A DNA stretch of 64,000 nt from Colwellia sp. D2M02 (GTDB taxonomy: Bacteria > Pseudomonadota > Gammaproteobacteria > Enterobacterales > Alteromonadaceae): assembly GCF_018860755.1 (NCBI RefSeq), contig NZ_JAHKPW010000089.1, positions 1 to 64,000 on the forward strand. Reading direction: 5' to 3'. Numbering within the stretch: the first letter of the stretch is position 1; every line of letters begins with the position of its first letter. Shown here in pieces: positions 52,963 through 62,857 of the stretch. The position numbers and the translations under genes are program-made. Below the pieces are notes generated by a model. The model was not told where the DNA came from, searched no databases, and saw only the letters and a program-made list of their open reading frames with translations.

Positions 52963-54003
52963 TTAGTCTTGTACTTGCCATAATATTTCTTCGTTAGCAC
53001 GCACAGGTACAACAACATCACTACCAAAGCTCATAGTTTCAGGCACTGACCATGACTTTTTAACGAGGGTTATTTTATCGTTATTTACAGGTAATTGATA
53101 AAAGTTTGGTCCATTTAAGCTGGCAAATGCTTCTAATTGATCGAGCGCGTTCTCTTGCTCAAATACTTCAGCATATAACTCAATTGCAGCGTGAGCAGAA
53201 TAAACACCAGCACAGCCACAAGCTGATTCTTTAGCGTGCTGAGCATGTGGCGCAGAATCTGTGCCTAAGAAAAATTTATTGCTACCACTGGTAGCCGCTT
53301 TAATTAAAGCATGTTGATGAATGTTACGCTTTAAAATAGGTAAACAAAAATAATGTGGGCGAATACCGCCAACTAACATATCGTTACGGTTATAAAGTAA
53401 ATGGTGCACAGTAATTGTTGCGGCAATATTGTCACCGGCACTTTCAACAAAATCGACAGCATTTTTTGTTGTAATATGCTCTAACACGATACGTAGTAAT
53501 GGGTATTTTGCGACTAAAGGCTTTAAAATTGTATCAATAAAAACTTGTTCACGATCGAAAATATCAATTTCACAGCTGGTTACTTCGCCATGAATAAGTA
53601 ATGGCATTCCTACCGATTGCATCGCCGCAAAAACATCGGCTAACTTAGCAACATCAGTTACCCCTGATGATGAGTTAGTTGTAGCACCTGCGGGATATAA
53701 TTTAGCAGCAAAAACTAAACCTGACTCTTTGGCTTCGATAATATCTTGAGCACTGGTTTGGTCAGTTAAATAAAGTACCATTAGCGGCTTAAAATGGGCG
53801 CTAGGATTTTGCGCCATAATGCGTTCATAATAAGCGGTTGCTGCTTTCACTTCCGTTACTGGAGGCACTAAATTAGGCATAACGATAGCACGTCCAAAGT
53901 AACGGCTAATATCGGTAACGGTATTATTTAGTACTTCGCCATCACGTAAATGTACATGCCAATCATCAGGACGTGTAATAGTTAAAGTTGTTGTACTTGT
54001 CAT
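52963..54003 (-). CDS. pyrC: Dihydroorotase
   Basis: With the ATG at 54003, preceded by GGAG, the protein has 346 residues, matching E. coli PyrC (348). It begins [20 protein letters not shown], with HVH as the metal-binding start motif. A Lys in FAAKLYPAG is the carbamylated ligand candidate, and LGTDSAPHA carries the final Asp. It converts carbamoyl aspartate to dihydroorotate in pyrimidine synthesis. A GTG at 54015 is an alternative start and is weaker. Confidence 0.95.
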   Translation of the reverse strand: MTSTTTLTITRPDDWHVHLRDGEVLNNTVTDISRYFGRAIVMPNLVPPVTEVKAATAYYERIMAQNPSAHFKPLMVLYLTDQTSAQDIIEAKESGLVFAAKLYPAGATTNSSSGVTDVAKLADVFAAMQSVGMPLLIHGEVTSCEIDIFDREQVFIDTILKPLVAKYPLLRIVLEHITTKNAVDFVESAGDNIAATITVHHLLYNRNDMLVGGIRPHYFCLPILKRNIHQHALIKAATSGSNKFFLGTDSAPHAQHAKESACGCAGVYSAHAAIELYAEVFEQENALDQLEAFASLNGPNFYQLPVNNDKITLVKKSWSVPETMSFGSDVVVPVRANEEILWQVQD

Positions 54004-54264
54004 TTTTTGCTCCACTTATCTATATTCAATTCTTTAGCAGTAAATGAATGCAAAGCCAAAGAATGTATTTTGTAATGAATGTTTAACGAATATTTTTTAC
54101 TACTTCAAGGGTATATAATAGTTTAACGCACCACTTCACCGACATTGTTAATAATTTACTTACCCGTTAACGAAAAATAATAATCAATTGATTTAAAAGG
54201 CAATAAAAAGTAACGCGTAACTTGTTGGTGGTATAAAAAGTGTTACTATGCACAATAAATGTGC

Positions 54265-55347
54265 TTAAAAGTCTTCATTATTTTCAGGTGATTTATTACT
54301 TTCTAATAATGCCAGTAACTGCTCTTTTAAATTTGGCGGCACTTTATAAATGGTTAATGAATCATTATGCGGATTATACACTACATCTTCGCCAAAGTGA
54401 CTACGCTCAAAGCTCAAACTGATGCCATTACCATAACCTGAATACTTAGTGATTTTATTGACCACAGCTTGCTCGTGCGGAAACGACTCTTCAATAGGAT
54501 ATGACTGCGCTTGACAGAATTGATAAAAGTCTTGCTCGCCCTCTCCTGATTCAATCACTTTACCTAACTCTTGTATTGATACATCTTGCGAGCTCGCTTT
54601 TTGCTCTTTACAGTAGTTAAGTAAATCTTTACGGGTTTTTTGTTTTTCACCTGCGTCTAATTGATTAACCGCCACATAATCTTCAACCGCTTGTACTAAT
54701 GTTTGGGTTTGCTCTTTAGCATTTAAGCCTTCTTCACAACCTAAAAAATCTAAGAAAAAGTCTGAAACTTTACGCCCTGCACGACCTTTAATAAATGAAA
54801 TATAACGATTACCCGTACTATTTTGTTGGTAGTCAAACAAATCAATACGTGCTGCTAATTGCAGTTTATTGGTATCTAAATGCTGCGCTGCTGAAATATT
54901 AAGTTCACCATCAACGCTGTAATGCTCAGAAATAGGAATAACGGCAACCAGTAAATAGCGCCCTCCCATATATTCATAATGACAAACTACTAAATAGCCT
55001 GTTTCTGCTAAATCGTATTTCTCAATTTCATTTTTTAAGACATTTGCCGCTTGCGTACTGAAAGTGTAAAAGTCTTGTTGCTCACCTAAGTAACTTTCCA
55101 TTAAATCGACAAAACGTGCGGCATCACCTTCGCTCGGCATAGCGTTAAAGCTACCATAAGCTTTACTGCCCTTTGCATTATAAATGGCATGTAAACCGTC
55201 AACAAAATTACTAATTTTCTGATTGTATTGATTTAACTCACCGTCCCCATTATGCAAACTTTTAGGACCTAAGCGCAGTACCACTTCACCGGTTTCTTCT
55301 TTTTTAGTGAGAAAATGTAGTGCAATATTTGAAATAATTAAGCTCAT
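54265..55347 (-). CDS. yejK: Nucleoid-associated protein YejK (NdpA)
   Basis: The 360-residue protein begins MSLIISNIALHFLTK and continues IYNAKGSKAYGSF, as in YejK. The long alpha/beta body and FQFCQAQSYPIEESFPHE region fit the family. It associates with the nucleoid (family knowledge). It is divergent from yejL and yejM, as in many gammaproteobacteria. Length is slightly above the E. coli protein (335 aa). Confidence 0.92.
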   Translation of the reverse strand: MSLIISNIALHFLTKKEETGEVVLRLGPKSLHNGDGELNQYNQKISNFVDGLHAIYNAKGSKAYGSFNAMPSEGDAARFVDLMESYLGEQQDFYTFSTQAANVLKNEIEKYDLAETGYLVVCHYEYMGGRYLLVAVIPISEHYSVDGELNISAAQHLDTNKLQLAARIDLFDYQQNSTGNRYISFIKGRAGRKVSDFFLDFLGCEEGLNAKEQTQTLVQAVEDYVAVNQLDAGEKQKTRKDLLNYCKEQKASSQDVSIQELGKVIESGEGEQDFYQFCQAQSYPIEESFPHEQAVVNKITKYSGYGNGISLSFERSHFGEDVVYNPHNDSLTIYKVPPNLKEQLLALLESNKSPENNEDF

Positions 55348-55469
55348 AGTTATATTTTATCTTCAATTTTAGAAAGTATGTGTTGATGTCGACGCTAATG
55401 TTTATATTAAATTGTGCAGGCATTTGATAAACTAGGATAATTAAATTTATCATTAGCGAACTACTTATT

Positions 55470-55676
55470 ATGCCTATTGTATCGAAATATTCGAATGAAC
55501 GTGTAGAAAAAATTATCCAAGAGTTATTAGACGTGTTAGTAAACGAAGAAGCGACACCCGATTTAGCCCTTATGTGTTTAGGTAATACTATTACTAACGT
55601 GCTTGCTAACGTACCTGAAGCCAAAAGAGCTGCGGTTGTTGACAATTTTACTCGAGCATTAAAGCAATCTATTTAA
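55470..55676 (+). CDS. yejL: YejL family protein (DUF1414)
   Basis: The 68-residue protein [19 protein letters not shown] matches YejL throughout, including [12 protein letters not shown]. Its function is unknown. It lies between yejK and yejM, divergent from yejK. Confidence 0.93.
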   Translation: MPIVSKYSNERVEKIIQELLDVLVNEEATPDLALMCLGNTITNVLANVPEAKRAAVVDNFTRALKQSI

Positions 55677-55760
55677 ACCTCGTTATTTAATAAGCTTTAT
55701 TTTGTAACGTTTAATTAGCGTACCTATTTCACTTACCTAACACAGAGAAAATACAGTTCA

Positions 55761-57473
55761 ATGGTTTCTTTTGACACAAAAAGCTATAGCAAAAAACTAT
55801 TACAATTAATCAGTTGGAGCCATTGGTTCACTTTTTTCAATATTATCGCCGCAATTGCCCTTTCTTCTTATTATGTTTTCAATGAAACGGCACCAACAAC
55901 GATTTTAGGTTATTTGTATGTATTAACCACTTGGGTCAGTCATATCGCATTTTTAACCTTTATGAGCTTTGTGTTAATACTGTTTCCGCTTATATTAATT
56001 TTTCCTCATACACGCTTTATACGAACAAGCGGCTCCATTATATTTACCATTGGTTTATTACTGCTAATACTTGATGCCTTTATTTATAGCCGCTTAGGTT
56101 ATCATTTGAATGCCTCATCAAGTGAACAAATTATTGGATTAATTAAAGATATAGCGCAACAAAGTGTTATGTTTTATGCCATTAGTGGTGCTCTCGCCAT
56201 TATTATTTTAAGCTTTCAGTTCACGGCCAGTAATTATGCGTGGAAACACTTAAAACAATTACAGAAAACCACCTTTACACATTTTGTAATTTTTGGTTTT
56301 GTTGCCTCTTTCTTTTTTAGCCACTTAACCCATGTTTGGGCCGATGCTAATTTAGAATATGATATTTTACGTCAAGATACGGTATTACCCTTATCGTACC
56401 CAGCTACCGCTAAAACCTTATTAACCAAGTACGACTTATTTAATATTGATGATTATAACGAGCGAAAAAACAGCCCGTTATCGTTTACAAAAACAATACC
56501 TAATTACCCTACGTTAGCCTCAAGCCAATGCAGCGCGGTTGATACCCAGCATTCAGTTTTTCTTATTTTAACTGACGCGCAAATTTCAGCAGAACAAATT
56601 CAGCACTTTACTCAACGAGCAACGGCTAACACCTTGGAGCTAAGCCAAAATATAGATACCGGTTTAACTGAAGAGTCTTGGTTTAATTTGCTCTACTCCT
56701 TACCGAGTATTTATCAGCAAGATATTCTCAAACAAGGCGAGCAGCCGTTACTGTTTCAACAAATTGCGCAGCAAAAATTAGCAACGAGCTTAACAATTAT
56801 CAATAAAGATACTTATGAAAGTACTCGAGATAGTGCTAATACCACCAATGAACCGTTATGGTTTAATGCCCTATTTACAGACGTATCAAAATTAACGGAT
56901 GTTTCAAGCTTATTATTTGCCAAAAAACTGAATAATAAACCCGCTGGTTTACACGTTTTTTACTTTAAAAATTCACCGAATAATAACCAGTACCAGTTTG
57001 AATTATTTATTGAAGCATTGTTACTGGCGCAGAAGCAAAAAACTGATAAAGATACGGTATGGATCAGCGCTATTGGTAATGCTCGTGATGAAATGCGCTT
57101 AGCGACTAAGCCCGCTTTACTTATTCAACAAAGCCCTTTAAACACCTCAACACAGCATAAAAAGCTTAGCCATAATACAAGTCTTATGGATTTACAACCA
57201 ACCTTAATGAAAAATTGGTTAGGCTGTGATTTACCCGTACCAGCATTTGCTAATGGCAGCGATTTAATAACGTTAAATAAAGATCGCATTATTGCCAATA
57301 CTACTGCGCAAGGTATTATTGTTTTTGATAAGGATAAGTCAGCATTTATAGATCAATTGGGTAATTTTCAAAGTTACTCTACGCAATTATCTGCACCAAT
57401 TACGATTAATGCAGACTTTCCGTTAATGATTGATGGTGTACATTTTATTAAGCAATTTAGCGCGCAACAATAA
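55761..57473 (+). CDS. yejM: YejM-like inner-membrane sulfatase-fold protein
   Basis: The 570-residue protein has five predicted N-terminal transmembrane helices (about 20-210; DUF3413) and a periplasmic alkaline-phosphatase/sulfatase-like domain (about 245-560). The catalytic Thr/metal motifs seem incomplete (HSVFLILTDAQI), as in E. coli YejM/PbgA, which controls LPS synthesis through LpxC proteolysis (family knowledge). It follows yejL in the same direction. Confidence 0.88.
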   Translation: MVSFDTKSYSKKLLQLISWSHWFTFFNIIAAIALSSYYVFNETAPTTILGYLYVLTTWVSHIAFLTFMSFVLILFPLILIFPHTRFIRTSGSIIFTIGLLLLILDAFIYSRLGYHLNASSSEQIIGLIKDIAQQSVMFYAISGALAIIILSFQFTASNYAWKHLKQLQKTTFTHFVIFGFVASFFFSHLTHVWADANLEYDILRQDTVLPLSYPATAKTLLTKYDLFNIDDYNERKNSPLSFTKTIPNYPTLASSQCSAVDTQHSVFLILTDAQISAEQIQHFTQRATANTLELSQNIDTGLTEESWFNLLYSLPSIYQQDILKQGEQPLLFQQIAQQKLATSLTIINKDTYESTRDSANTTNEPLWFNALFTDVSKLTDVSSLLFAKKLNNKPAGLHVFYFKNSPNNNQYQFELFIEALLLAQKQKTDKDTVWISAIGNARDEMRLATKPALLIQQSPLNTSTQHKKLSHNTSLMDLQPTLMKNWLGCDLPVPAFANGSDLITLNKDRIIANTTAQGIIVFDKDKSAFIDQLGNFQSYSTQLSAPITINADFPLMIDGVHFIKQFSAQQ

Positions 57474-57614
57474 AAACGAGCAATACGAATAAAAAGCAAA
57501 CAAAAAGTAAGTTAAGGTGATATTTTTCATTGCATTACCGATGTAAATCATTATGATACCTCTCACAAATGCAGCGACAGTTTTTCTCCCCAGCTTACTG
57601 TAGTATTTGTATTT

Positions 57615-57691
57615 CGGGGTATAGCGCAGCTTGGTAGCGCGTGCGTCTGGGGGACGTGAGGTCGCAAGTTCGAATCTTGCTACTCCGACCA
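57615..57691 (+). tRNA. tRNA-Pro (GGG)
   Basis: The 77-base sequence folds as a standard cloverleaf with the encoded CCA end. The D arm has AGCTTGGTA between GCGC stems, the anticodon is GGG at 57649-57651 with U33 before it, and the T loop is TTCGAAT. It reads CCC/CCU codons. Confidence 0.95.
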
Positions 57692-57703
57692 TATTAATGA
57701 ATT

Positions 57704-57728
57704 AAGACGTCCTAGGGCGTCTTTTTTT
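57704..57728 (+). terminator. Rho-independent terminator after tRNA-Pro
   Basis: AAGACG (57704-57709) pairs with CGTCTT (57718-57723) around TCCTAGGG, and seven Ts end the structure. It follows the tRNA by 12 bases. Confidence 0.85.
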
Positions 57729-57920
57729 ATGCCTAACTACCACTAACCTAACTACCACTAAAATATTATCAAACAGCCTATCTTTATGTTTATTATTGTC
57801 TTTTGATGTTAATGACCTATATCAAGAATTAAACGAATTTAATTAATCGTTTTGATCACTTAGCCTTCTTACTAATGTCTTCTTAGGTATTAAGTTTGTT
57901 AATGTGAGAGCAAATCAGCC

Positions 57921-60900
57921 CTAGTGTAAGTAGCGTTGCAATACTTGCACTATTACGTCTTTATTAATGGGTTTGCTAATATAATCATTCATTCCCGCTT
58001 CTAGACATTTTTCTTGATCGCCCAACATCGCATTAGCAGTCATTGCTGTAATTGGAATTTGTTGATATCGCTCGCCGGCATCACCTTGTCGTATAGCTCC
58101 AGTTGCTTGATAACCGTCCATCTCAGGCATTTGGCAGTCCATAAAAATAAAGGTAAATGGGGTATCTTGGCTTGACCCATTAAGTGTATTGATCGCATCA
58201 ATACCATTGACAGCAATTTCACATTCAAGACCGATCTTTTGCAGTACACCTTTAGCGACCATTTGATTCACTCGGTTATCTTCTACCAGCAAGATCCGGG
58301 TATTATCAGGCCAATCATAAGCTAGTGCTAGATCGGTTGGCTTTTGGTACTCGATAATCTCGTTCGTTTGTTGCTCATTATCTGGCTCAGCGGGTATTTT
58401 GTCTGTAAAAAATCGTTCAATGACACTATGTAAATCTTTAATGGTTACTGGTTTAGGGAAATAATAATCAACACCTAAGTCACTTAAGTGTTTAGGCGTA
58501 ACCAATGCCGACATAGGCGTCATCAAAGCAACCTTAAAACTAGGGATAGATAAGTTAGCGCGCAGTTTGCTAATAACATTTTCACCGCTAACAGCAAACA
58601 AATCATAACTGATCAATATCAATTCAATGGGTTGTTTTTGCTCAACTTGCTTTTGACAAAGATCCATTACACTTTGTTCGTCATAAGCGGCTTGTGCTGG
58701 CATTTGCCACTGCTGTAATTGCTTGGTAATAATATCGGCATTATGTTTATTAGCATCAACAACTAACGTAGCTCGTTTTTGATAGTCAAACTGCGGTTGA
58801 CTCCCCTGATCTTGCTCTGGTTTATCAACGACTAAGACACAGGTAAAGGTTGAACCTTGATCAGCAACACTACTCAGCGTAATACTTCCCGACATTTTTT
58901 CACACAGTTTTTTTACAATGGCTAAACCTAAACCTGTACCACCAAACTGCCGAGTTGTTGAAGCGTCTACTTGGCTAAACGCTGAAAATAATAAATGATG
59001 TTTTTCCTGGGGAATGCCAATACCACTATCAGAAACCGTTATGGTTAACTTATACTTTGATGAGGTATGTTCTTGTTGCAAGACTCGCAACATCACCTCG
59101 CCTTTGGCGGTAAACTTAATCGCATTACTGACTAAGTTAGTCAGTATTTGTCGAATGCGGTAGGCATCGCCAATAATGAGACGTTGTTTAACGTCAACCA
59201 TATCAAGGATAAGTTCTAAGCCTTTATCTTGCGCTGTTTGCGCCATTGAATCGGCAAAGCCACCAAGCAAGTCGATTAAATCAAATTCTCGCTGCTCTAA
59301 GTTTAACCGATTTGCATCAATTTTAGAGAAATCGAGCACATCATTGATTAAGCTAAGTAATGATTCGGCACTATCTTTGGCGATTTCAATTCGATGACTT
59401 TGCTCTTTCGTTAAGGTGGTACCTTTTAACAACGACAACATTCCAATAACACCATTCATTGGCGTACGAATTTCATGACTCATACTAGCTAAAAACTCAT
59501 TTTTAGCTTTCACAGCCAATTCAGCCATTTCTTTTGCTTGTAGTAGAGCTTGCTTATTTCTCTCTGAAGATAATTCTGAATTAAGCCAGTTTGAAAAGAG
59601 TTGAATAAACTCTAATTCACGCTCACTAAACGGCCGGCCCAAAGGCTCTGGCGATGAAAAATTTAATGTACCAAAACGTTTACCTTCAACAATTAACGGC
59701 ACACCAATATAACTTTCTAGTCCGAAATTTTGATAACACGGATGAGTATTTATATGGCTATTACCCGCATGATGAAACGCTGTAGGTTGATCGGCTGATA
59801 ATGTATGTACGCAATAGGTATTACCAAGTTCGAAGGTCATTCCTGTCTTCAATTCATCATTAGGAGACTGACAATAGACTACTTTATATTCTTTATCGGT
59901 AATTTCACTAACAATAGCCAAAGGGAGGTTAAAAATTTCACGGCCCAATGCCAATAACTTTGTCACTTTTTCGTCAATATTTAGTGCAACTGAAGAGGTT
60001 ATTCGATGTAGTTGGTTAAGTGCAAATTCCGTTTGCTTAATGCCACTAATATCATTTTGAATAACAATAAAAGAAGCGATGCGCTTATTAAGCTCTTTTA
60101 ATGGCACAATAGTTGTATCTAGCCACAGTTGTCGACCACCTTTAATCTTATTGAGTGACTCTCCACGCCAATATTCTTGCTTAACACACACTCTGAAAAT
60201 ATCTTCGTAATCTTGTTGTCGATAAATGTCGCCACACACTAAAAATACGCTTTTACCAATAATTTCTTGCGGTTGATACTGATAAAACTCAGCAAAACGT
60301 TGATTAGCATAAGTAATATTCCCTTTCATATTAACGCGATAAACTATTGCATGTTTATTGATCGCAAACTTAAACTCTTCATTAAGATTTTTACTGATTA
60401 ATAACTCTTGATAGTTACTGGCAATATGGCGCTGCATAGGTAAAAACACCAGCCGATAAATCAGCAGCAACACTACCAAGACACTAAACCATATTACTAC
60501 TTGAGTATTTTTCAAGGTATCCTGGTTGGCGTTAGCCTCTTGCTTCAATAGTTGAACAGCATGATCAAGGTTAATCAGCAATTGTTCTACCAATTTTTCG
60601 TCAAACTGTTTTTTTATGATTAAATAGGCTCGCTGTGGCTTGTTTTCTTCAGAGAGCCGCTGTGCCGCATCAACATAGAACTGTACTTTGTTATCAAGAT
60701 TTTCTGGATTATCAAAATATAGCAGAGTCAGTTTTTCTGATATTGTGCTTTGATTTTTTTTGGCATAGTCAGCCAAAAACAACTGATTAGCGGCAAGTTT
60801 ATCTGCGGCATAAACTAAAGTTTTTCGCACCTCGTTATTTTGTACGCCATCTTTAATCGCTTGATAGTGGCGTACAGCATTAAGCGCAATTTTTTGTGAG

Positions 60901-61067
60901 AGCATGCGTTGACTACCCGCAATATCAATAATCTGAGCGACTTTACGCTGTTGCTCAGATAAGGTAATTACTCCATAAAATGAGCCACTCACTAAGAGAG
61001 CGACTAAGGTAGTCGCAATCCATATTTGCTTTTTTACTTGTTGTTGTAATTGTTGCGTTTTTGCCAT
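57921..61067 (-). CDS. Hybrid sensor histidine kinase with PAS, GAF and two receiver domains
   Basis: The 1048-residue protein has an N-terminal PilJ-type nitrate/nitrite-sensor-like periplasmic domain (DIAGSQRMLSQKIAL, about 43-57) flanked by membrane helices (about 15-35 and 185-205). PAS (about 230-345) and GAF (about 365-505) domains follow. HisKA has the phospho-His in SHEIRTPMNG (about 533). HATPase_c has DSGIGIP and GGTGLGLAI. Two receiver domains close the protein; the second has FIFMDCQMPEMDG and looks canonical, and the first is weaker. It is a membrane sensor kinase with unknown ligand. Confidence 0.92.
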   Translation of the reverse strand: MAKTQQLQQQVKKQIWIATTLVALLVSGSFYGVITLSEQQRKVAQIIDIAGSQRMLSQKIALNAVRHYQAIKDGVQNNEVRKTLVYAADKLAANQLFLADYAKKNQSTISEKLTLLYFDNPENLDNKVQFYVDAAQRLSEENKPQRAYLIIKKQFDEKLVEQLLINLDHAVQLLKQEANANQDTLKNTQVVIWFSVLVVLLLIYRLVFLPMQRHIASNYQELLISKNLNEEFKFAINKHAIVYRVNMKGNITYANQRFAEFYQYQPQEIIGKSVFLVCGDIYRQQDYEDIFRVCVKQEYWRGESLNKIKGGRQLWLDTTIVPLKELNKRIASFIVIQNDISGIKQTEFALNQLHRITSSVALNIDEKVTKLLALGREIFNLPLAIVSEITDKEYKVVYCQSPNDELKTGMTFELGNTYCVHTLSADQPTAFHHAGNSHINTHPCYQNFGLESYIGVPLIVEGKRFGTLNFSSPEPLGRPFSERELEFIQLFSNWLNSELSSERNKQALLQAKEMAELAVKAKNEFLASMSHEIRTPMNGVIGMLSLLKGTTLTKEQSHRIEIAKDSAESLLSLINDVLDFSKIDANRLNLEQREFDLIDLLGGFADSMAQTAQDKGLELILDMVDVKQRLIIGDAYRIRQILTNLVSNAIKFTAKGEVMLRVLQQEHTSSKYKLTITVSDSGIGIPQEKHHLLFSAFSQVDASTTRQFGGTGLGLAIVKKLCEKMSGSITLSSVADQGSTFTCVLVVDKPEQDQGSQPQFDYQKRATLVVDANKHNADIITKQLQQWQMPAQAAYDEQSVMDLCQKQVEQKQPIELILISYDLFAVSGENVISKLRANLSIPSFKVALMTPMSALVTPKHLSDLGVDYYFPKPVTIKDLHSVIERFFTDKIPAEPDNEQQTNEIIEYQKPTDLALAYDWPDNTRILLVEDNRVNQMVAKGVLQKIGLECEIAVNGIDAINTLNGSSQDTPFTFIFMDCQMPEMDGYQATGAIRQGDAGERYQQIPITAMTANAMLGDQEKCLEAGMNDYISKPINKDVIVQVLQRYLH

Positions 61068-61347
61068 ATCAGGTAAGTTAGATTAGCTCATTAAGCTATT
61101 ATTTAAAGAGTATGATCAAACTTTAGCTTAGTATTAACTGCTTTGCAGTAAAAAGTATCTATATTATTGATAAAGCTAATAAAGCTCTTCGAGGTAAAAC
61201 TGGACTGACTATATTGAAAACTTTACAAGGTTGAAAAACGATTCGGGGCGAAAAATTTAGCTCAAACCTAAACTGACAAGGTACCTAATAACTAACTAAG
61301 TAACTGGGTAACTGCCAGCTTAGACCTGAACTTATATCATGTTCGCC

Positions 61348-62742
61348 TTAGAAACTGCGGTGCTCAAAACTAAATGCTGATTCAGTGATAAGCTCGCCAC
61401 TGCCGTTTTGTGGCGTTGAATAAAACGTGACCTGTAAGGTATCATTTTTATTATTTAAGGTGACACTAGAAAAACCCCAAGTAAAACTTTTAGACCACAG
61501 TAGCTGATATTGTGGATAGCGCTTCGCTTGTTGCTCTGCAAATGGTGTATGTTTGCCACGCATTTTTGATGCTGCACCACTGATAATAAGCGGTAAAGGT
61601 GAATTTTCTGTTTCGCTGTCATACAGTGAACAATCATCGCTCAGTAGTTCCAAATCATGTTCATGACCCGCAATATAAGCATCAGCATACTGACAAAGGT
61701 TAGGTAAAATAAGCTTTCTTAATACATGCCCTTCATCATATTTAGTGCCTCCAATTGACCACAAAATATGATGACCATAAACAATTTTCCACTTTGCGGT
61801 TGAGTTTTTAAGCCCTTGCTCAAGCCACTTTAGTTGCGTTATATCTTCACCATTAAGCGGTAATTCGTGGGAGCTATGATGCTCTAGTTCAGCTTTACCT
61901 TCTTTTACAGCAAGCGCTATATTCTGTTCACTACCGTCAGGGTTTAATGGCACTTCATAAAAAGTTTGTCCTGACAGTAACATGTTGGTATCAAGTACAA
62001 AAAACTCAACATCATTACCAGGTTCACCTTGAGTATAACTGTAATACCCTTTGGCATCTAAATGAAAATTAGCCTGCTCAGCCATCCACTGGGTTTGTAA
62101 AGCAACACCTTTGCGCGATGACTTCCAATCATGATTTCCTAAGGCTGAATAAATAACTAGCTCAGGGCTCTGTGATAATAACGGTTTAAGTGGCGCTAAC
62201 AGTAAATCGTCCATGCGTTTTTGATCGTCTTTACCATCATTAGCATCAGCGCCATCAGGGTAAATATTATCTCCCAACTGTATCGCAAAATCACATGCTT
62301 TACGTTGACATAAACTTGCCATAGCTTGACCTACCGCATAAGAGCCACCTTGTTCAATAGTACTATTGGTTTCTGGTATTATGTATAACGGTGGCGTTTC
62401 AAATTCCTCAATAGGTCTATGCTCCTCAAGCCATTCTTGGCGCTCATTATTTATGTACTGCTGTTTGCTAAGGCGTTTTTCAACGTCCTTTAATTTAGGG
62501 TAGTCGACATGATAGCCGCCATCACCAAAAGCAATAAAGGTGATGTTTTTAGGGGTATTACTAGTCGGATCCTCTACACTACTTATTGTTTGCTCAGTAC
62601 TACAAGCAAGCAAGTTAGTCGTTAATAAAACAGCGTAAAAGCTCATTAACTTGGGAAAGCGTGTCGTGTTAACGATATGGTATTTTGAAGTGTTCAACGT
62701 TGTAGTGCTCTGTTTTGATATATTGAATATAGATTTGGTCAT
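61348..62742 (-). CDS. Metallophosphoesterase (purple acid phosphatase-like)
   Basis: The 464-residue protein has the calcineurin-like motifs FGDGGYH, GDNIYPDG, GNHDW, GHHILWS and AGHEHD in order. An N-terminal hydrophobic segment ends NLLAC, which suggests a lipoprotein; an in-frame ATG at 62646 would begin that signal directly, so the true start may be there. It probably acts outside the inner membrane on phosphate esters. It lies 115 bases downstream of the TonB receptor gene in the same direction, which hints at a phosphate-scavenging unit. Confidence 0.88.
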   Translation of the reverse strand: MTKSIFNISKQSTTTLNTSKYHIVNTTRFPKLMSFYAVLLTTNLLACSTEQTISSVEDPTSNTPKNITFIAFGDGGYHVDYPKLKDVEKRLSKQQYINNERQEWLEEHRPIEEFETPPLYIIPETNSTIEQGGSYAVGQAMASLCQRKACDFAIQLGDNIYPDGADANDGKDDQKRMDDLLLAPLKPLLSQSPELVIYSALGNHDWKSSRKGVALQTQWMAEQANFHLDAKGYYSYTQGEPGNDVEFFVLDTNMLLSGQTFYEVPLNPDGSEQNIALAVKEGKAELEHHSSHELPLNGEDITQLKWLEQGLKNSTAKWKIVYGHHILWSIGGTKYDEGHVLRKLILPNLCQYADAYIAGHEHDLELLSDDCSLYDSETENSPLPLIISGAASKMRGKHTPFAEQQAKRYPQYQLLWSKSFTWGFSSVTLNNKNDTLQVTFYSTPQNGSGELITESAFSFEHRSF

Positions 62743-62857
62743 AGTGAATATTGTTAAGTTTAAAAGTAAAAAATTAAAAGCACTGAAAGGCTAGCTTAAT
62801 GAGTATTGATTAAACTAGCCAACTGATTTTGGTGCTATGAAAGTGTCGTTACAACAC

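Noticed and set aside
57615-57691. tRNA-Pro as an integration site
   Set aside because: No repeat of the tRNA 3' end and no integrase next to it; the genes on both sides are core genes.
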